Source of the DNA: Fidelibacterota bacterium
GTDB taxonomy: Bacteria; Marinisomatota; Marinisomatia; SCGC-AAA003-L08; GCA-002719095
Reading direction: 5' to 3'
NCBI GenBank assembly: GCA_002705575.1
Contig: PAHI01000077.1
Span: 1 to 7,131 of the forward strand
DNA: 7,131 nucleotides
The notes below the pieces were generated by a model, which was given only the letters and a program-made list of their open reading frames with translations, was not told the origin of the DNA and did not search any database. Every line of letters starts with the position of its first letter. Position 1 is the stretch's first letter. Made by a program: the position numbers and the translations under genes. Shown one piece after another: positions 6,594 through 7,131 of this stretch.

Positions 6594-7131
6594 ATGTTTT
6601 TAAAAGAAGCAAGCCTTGGAAACATTAGGCCTTTTTCATATAAAAAAATAAAATTTCAAAAGGGAATAAACACCATTTTTGGAGGAAACGGTTCAGGAAA
6701 AACCACAATTCTTGAAGCAATACACCTTCTTTCTTTAGGAAAAAGCTTTAAAACAGCACACGCAAATGAATTTATAAAAGACAATGAAAAAACATATAAA
6801 ATAACAGGAACCACCAACGGGAAAAACAAAATAGAAATAAAAGGAACAAAAGATAAAAAAACAATCACAAAAAATGAAAAAACAGTTAAAAAACTAACCT
6901 CTCATATAAGAGCTCTACCAATCATAATAAACACACCGGACGAAATAGTTTATCACGGAGACCACAACAACAAAAGACAAAAAAACTTAAACAAAAACAT
7001 ATGTTTGATAGACTTAGAATATATGGACACCTTAAAAAAGTACAACAAAACCCTAAAACAGAGGAACAAAGCTATAAAACAAAGACAAAAATTTTCTGTT
7101 TGGGACCCACTAATGGTTGATTTTTCTTTAA
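6594..7131 (+). CDS. recF: RecF recombination/repair ATPase, N-terminal part (runs off the window)
   Basis: RecF is an SMC-like ATPase that loads RecA at single-strand gaps together with RecO and RecR. The frame is open from ATG 6594 to the window end (179 codons; RecF is normally about 360). The start MFLKEASLGNIRPFSYKKIK matches the family opening (YL..L.L.NFRNY). Walker A is GGNGSGKTT (30-38), followed by ILEAIHLLSLGKSFKT, the typical RecF helix and S-F-R/K-T segment. Residues 104-124 correspond to the conserved stretch with a PDE motif (here INTPDEIVYHGD). YNKTLKQRNKAIKQ (150-163) matches the Y..L.QRN.LLK segment at the coiled-coil base. The usual RR-x-FLD element is altered to KRQKNLN. 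It starts immediately after the dnaN TGA, so the two genes form an operon. The signature motif and Walker B would lie beyond the window. Confidence 0.95.
   Translation, partial: MFLKEASLGNIRPFSYKKIKFQKGINTIFGGNGSGKTTILEAIHLLSLGKSFKTAHANEFIKDNEKTYKITGTTNGKNKIEIKGTKDKKTITKNEKTVKKLTSHIRALPIIINTPDEIVYHGDHNNKRQKNLNKNICLIDLEYMDTLKKYNKTLKQRNKAIKQRQKFSVWDPLMVDFSL

Overview
The window is an AT-rich (by eye about 30% GC) stretch of bacterial DNA using the standard code, with every recognisable gene on the + strand. Two periplasmic SurA/PpiC-type chaperone genes indicate a Gram-negative organism with an outer membrane. An mfd gene followed by tandem parvulin genes and by a dnaN-recF pair would suit a small-genome marine bacterium, perhaps of the FCB/Marinimicrobia kind, but that placement is a low-confidence inference. 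The left edge looks like a single-cell or metagenome contig end.

Layout. Positions 1-88 are an exact inverted copy of 1172-1259, the DEAD-box region of the adjoining mfd gene, so they are probably a chimeric artefact rather than true upstream sequence. Positions 89-2440 encode the C-terminal two-thirds of Mfd, broken by three frameshifts, each in a run of 9-10 A. Positions 2430-4097 encode an exported parvulin-type peptidyl-prolyl isomerase. Positions 4081-5297 encode a SurA-like chaperone/isomerase with a -1 frameshift at an in-phase A AAA AAG heptamer. The three genes overlap by 11 and 17 bases and look like one operon, ending at a T-tract hairpin. A 192-base spacer (5298-5489) holds a duplicated T-tract element, a 48-base A/T-only block with an 18-base palindrome, and a G-rich ribosome binding site. 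After it come dnaN (5490-6593, complete) and recF (6594 to the window end, partial), directly abutting.

Functionally there are two modules: transcription-coupled repair plus outer-membrane protein folding on the left, and the replication clamp plus RecF recombination/repair on the right. No wholly new system was found. The points most worth a second look are the edge inversion, the strict link between long A runs and frame breaks in mfd, the possible programmed frameshift in the surA-like gene, and an inversion of coding-strand base skew (G+T-rich to A+C-rich) across the spacer, opposite in sign to what is usual at a replication origin next to dnaN-recF.
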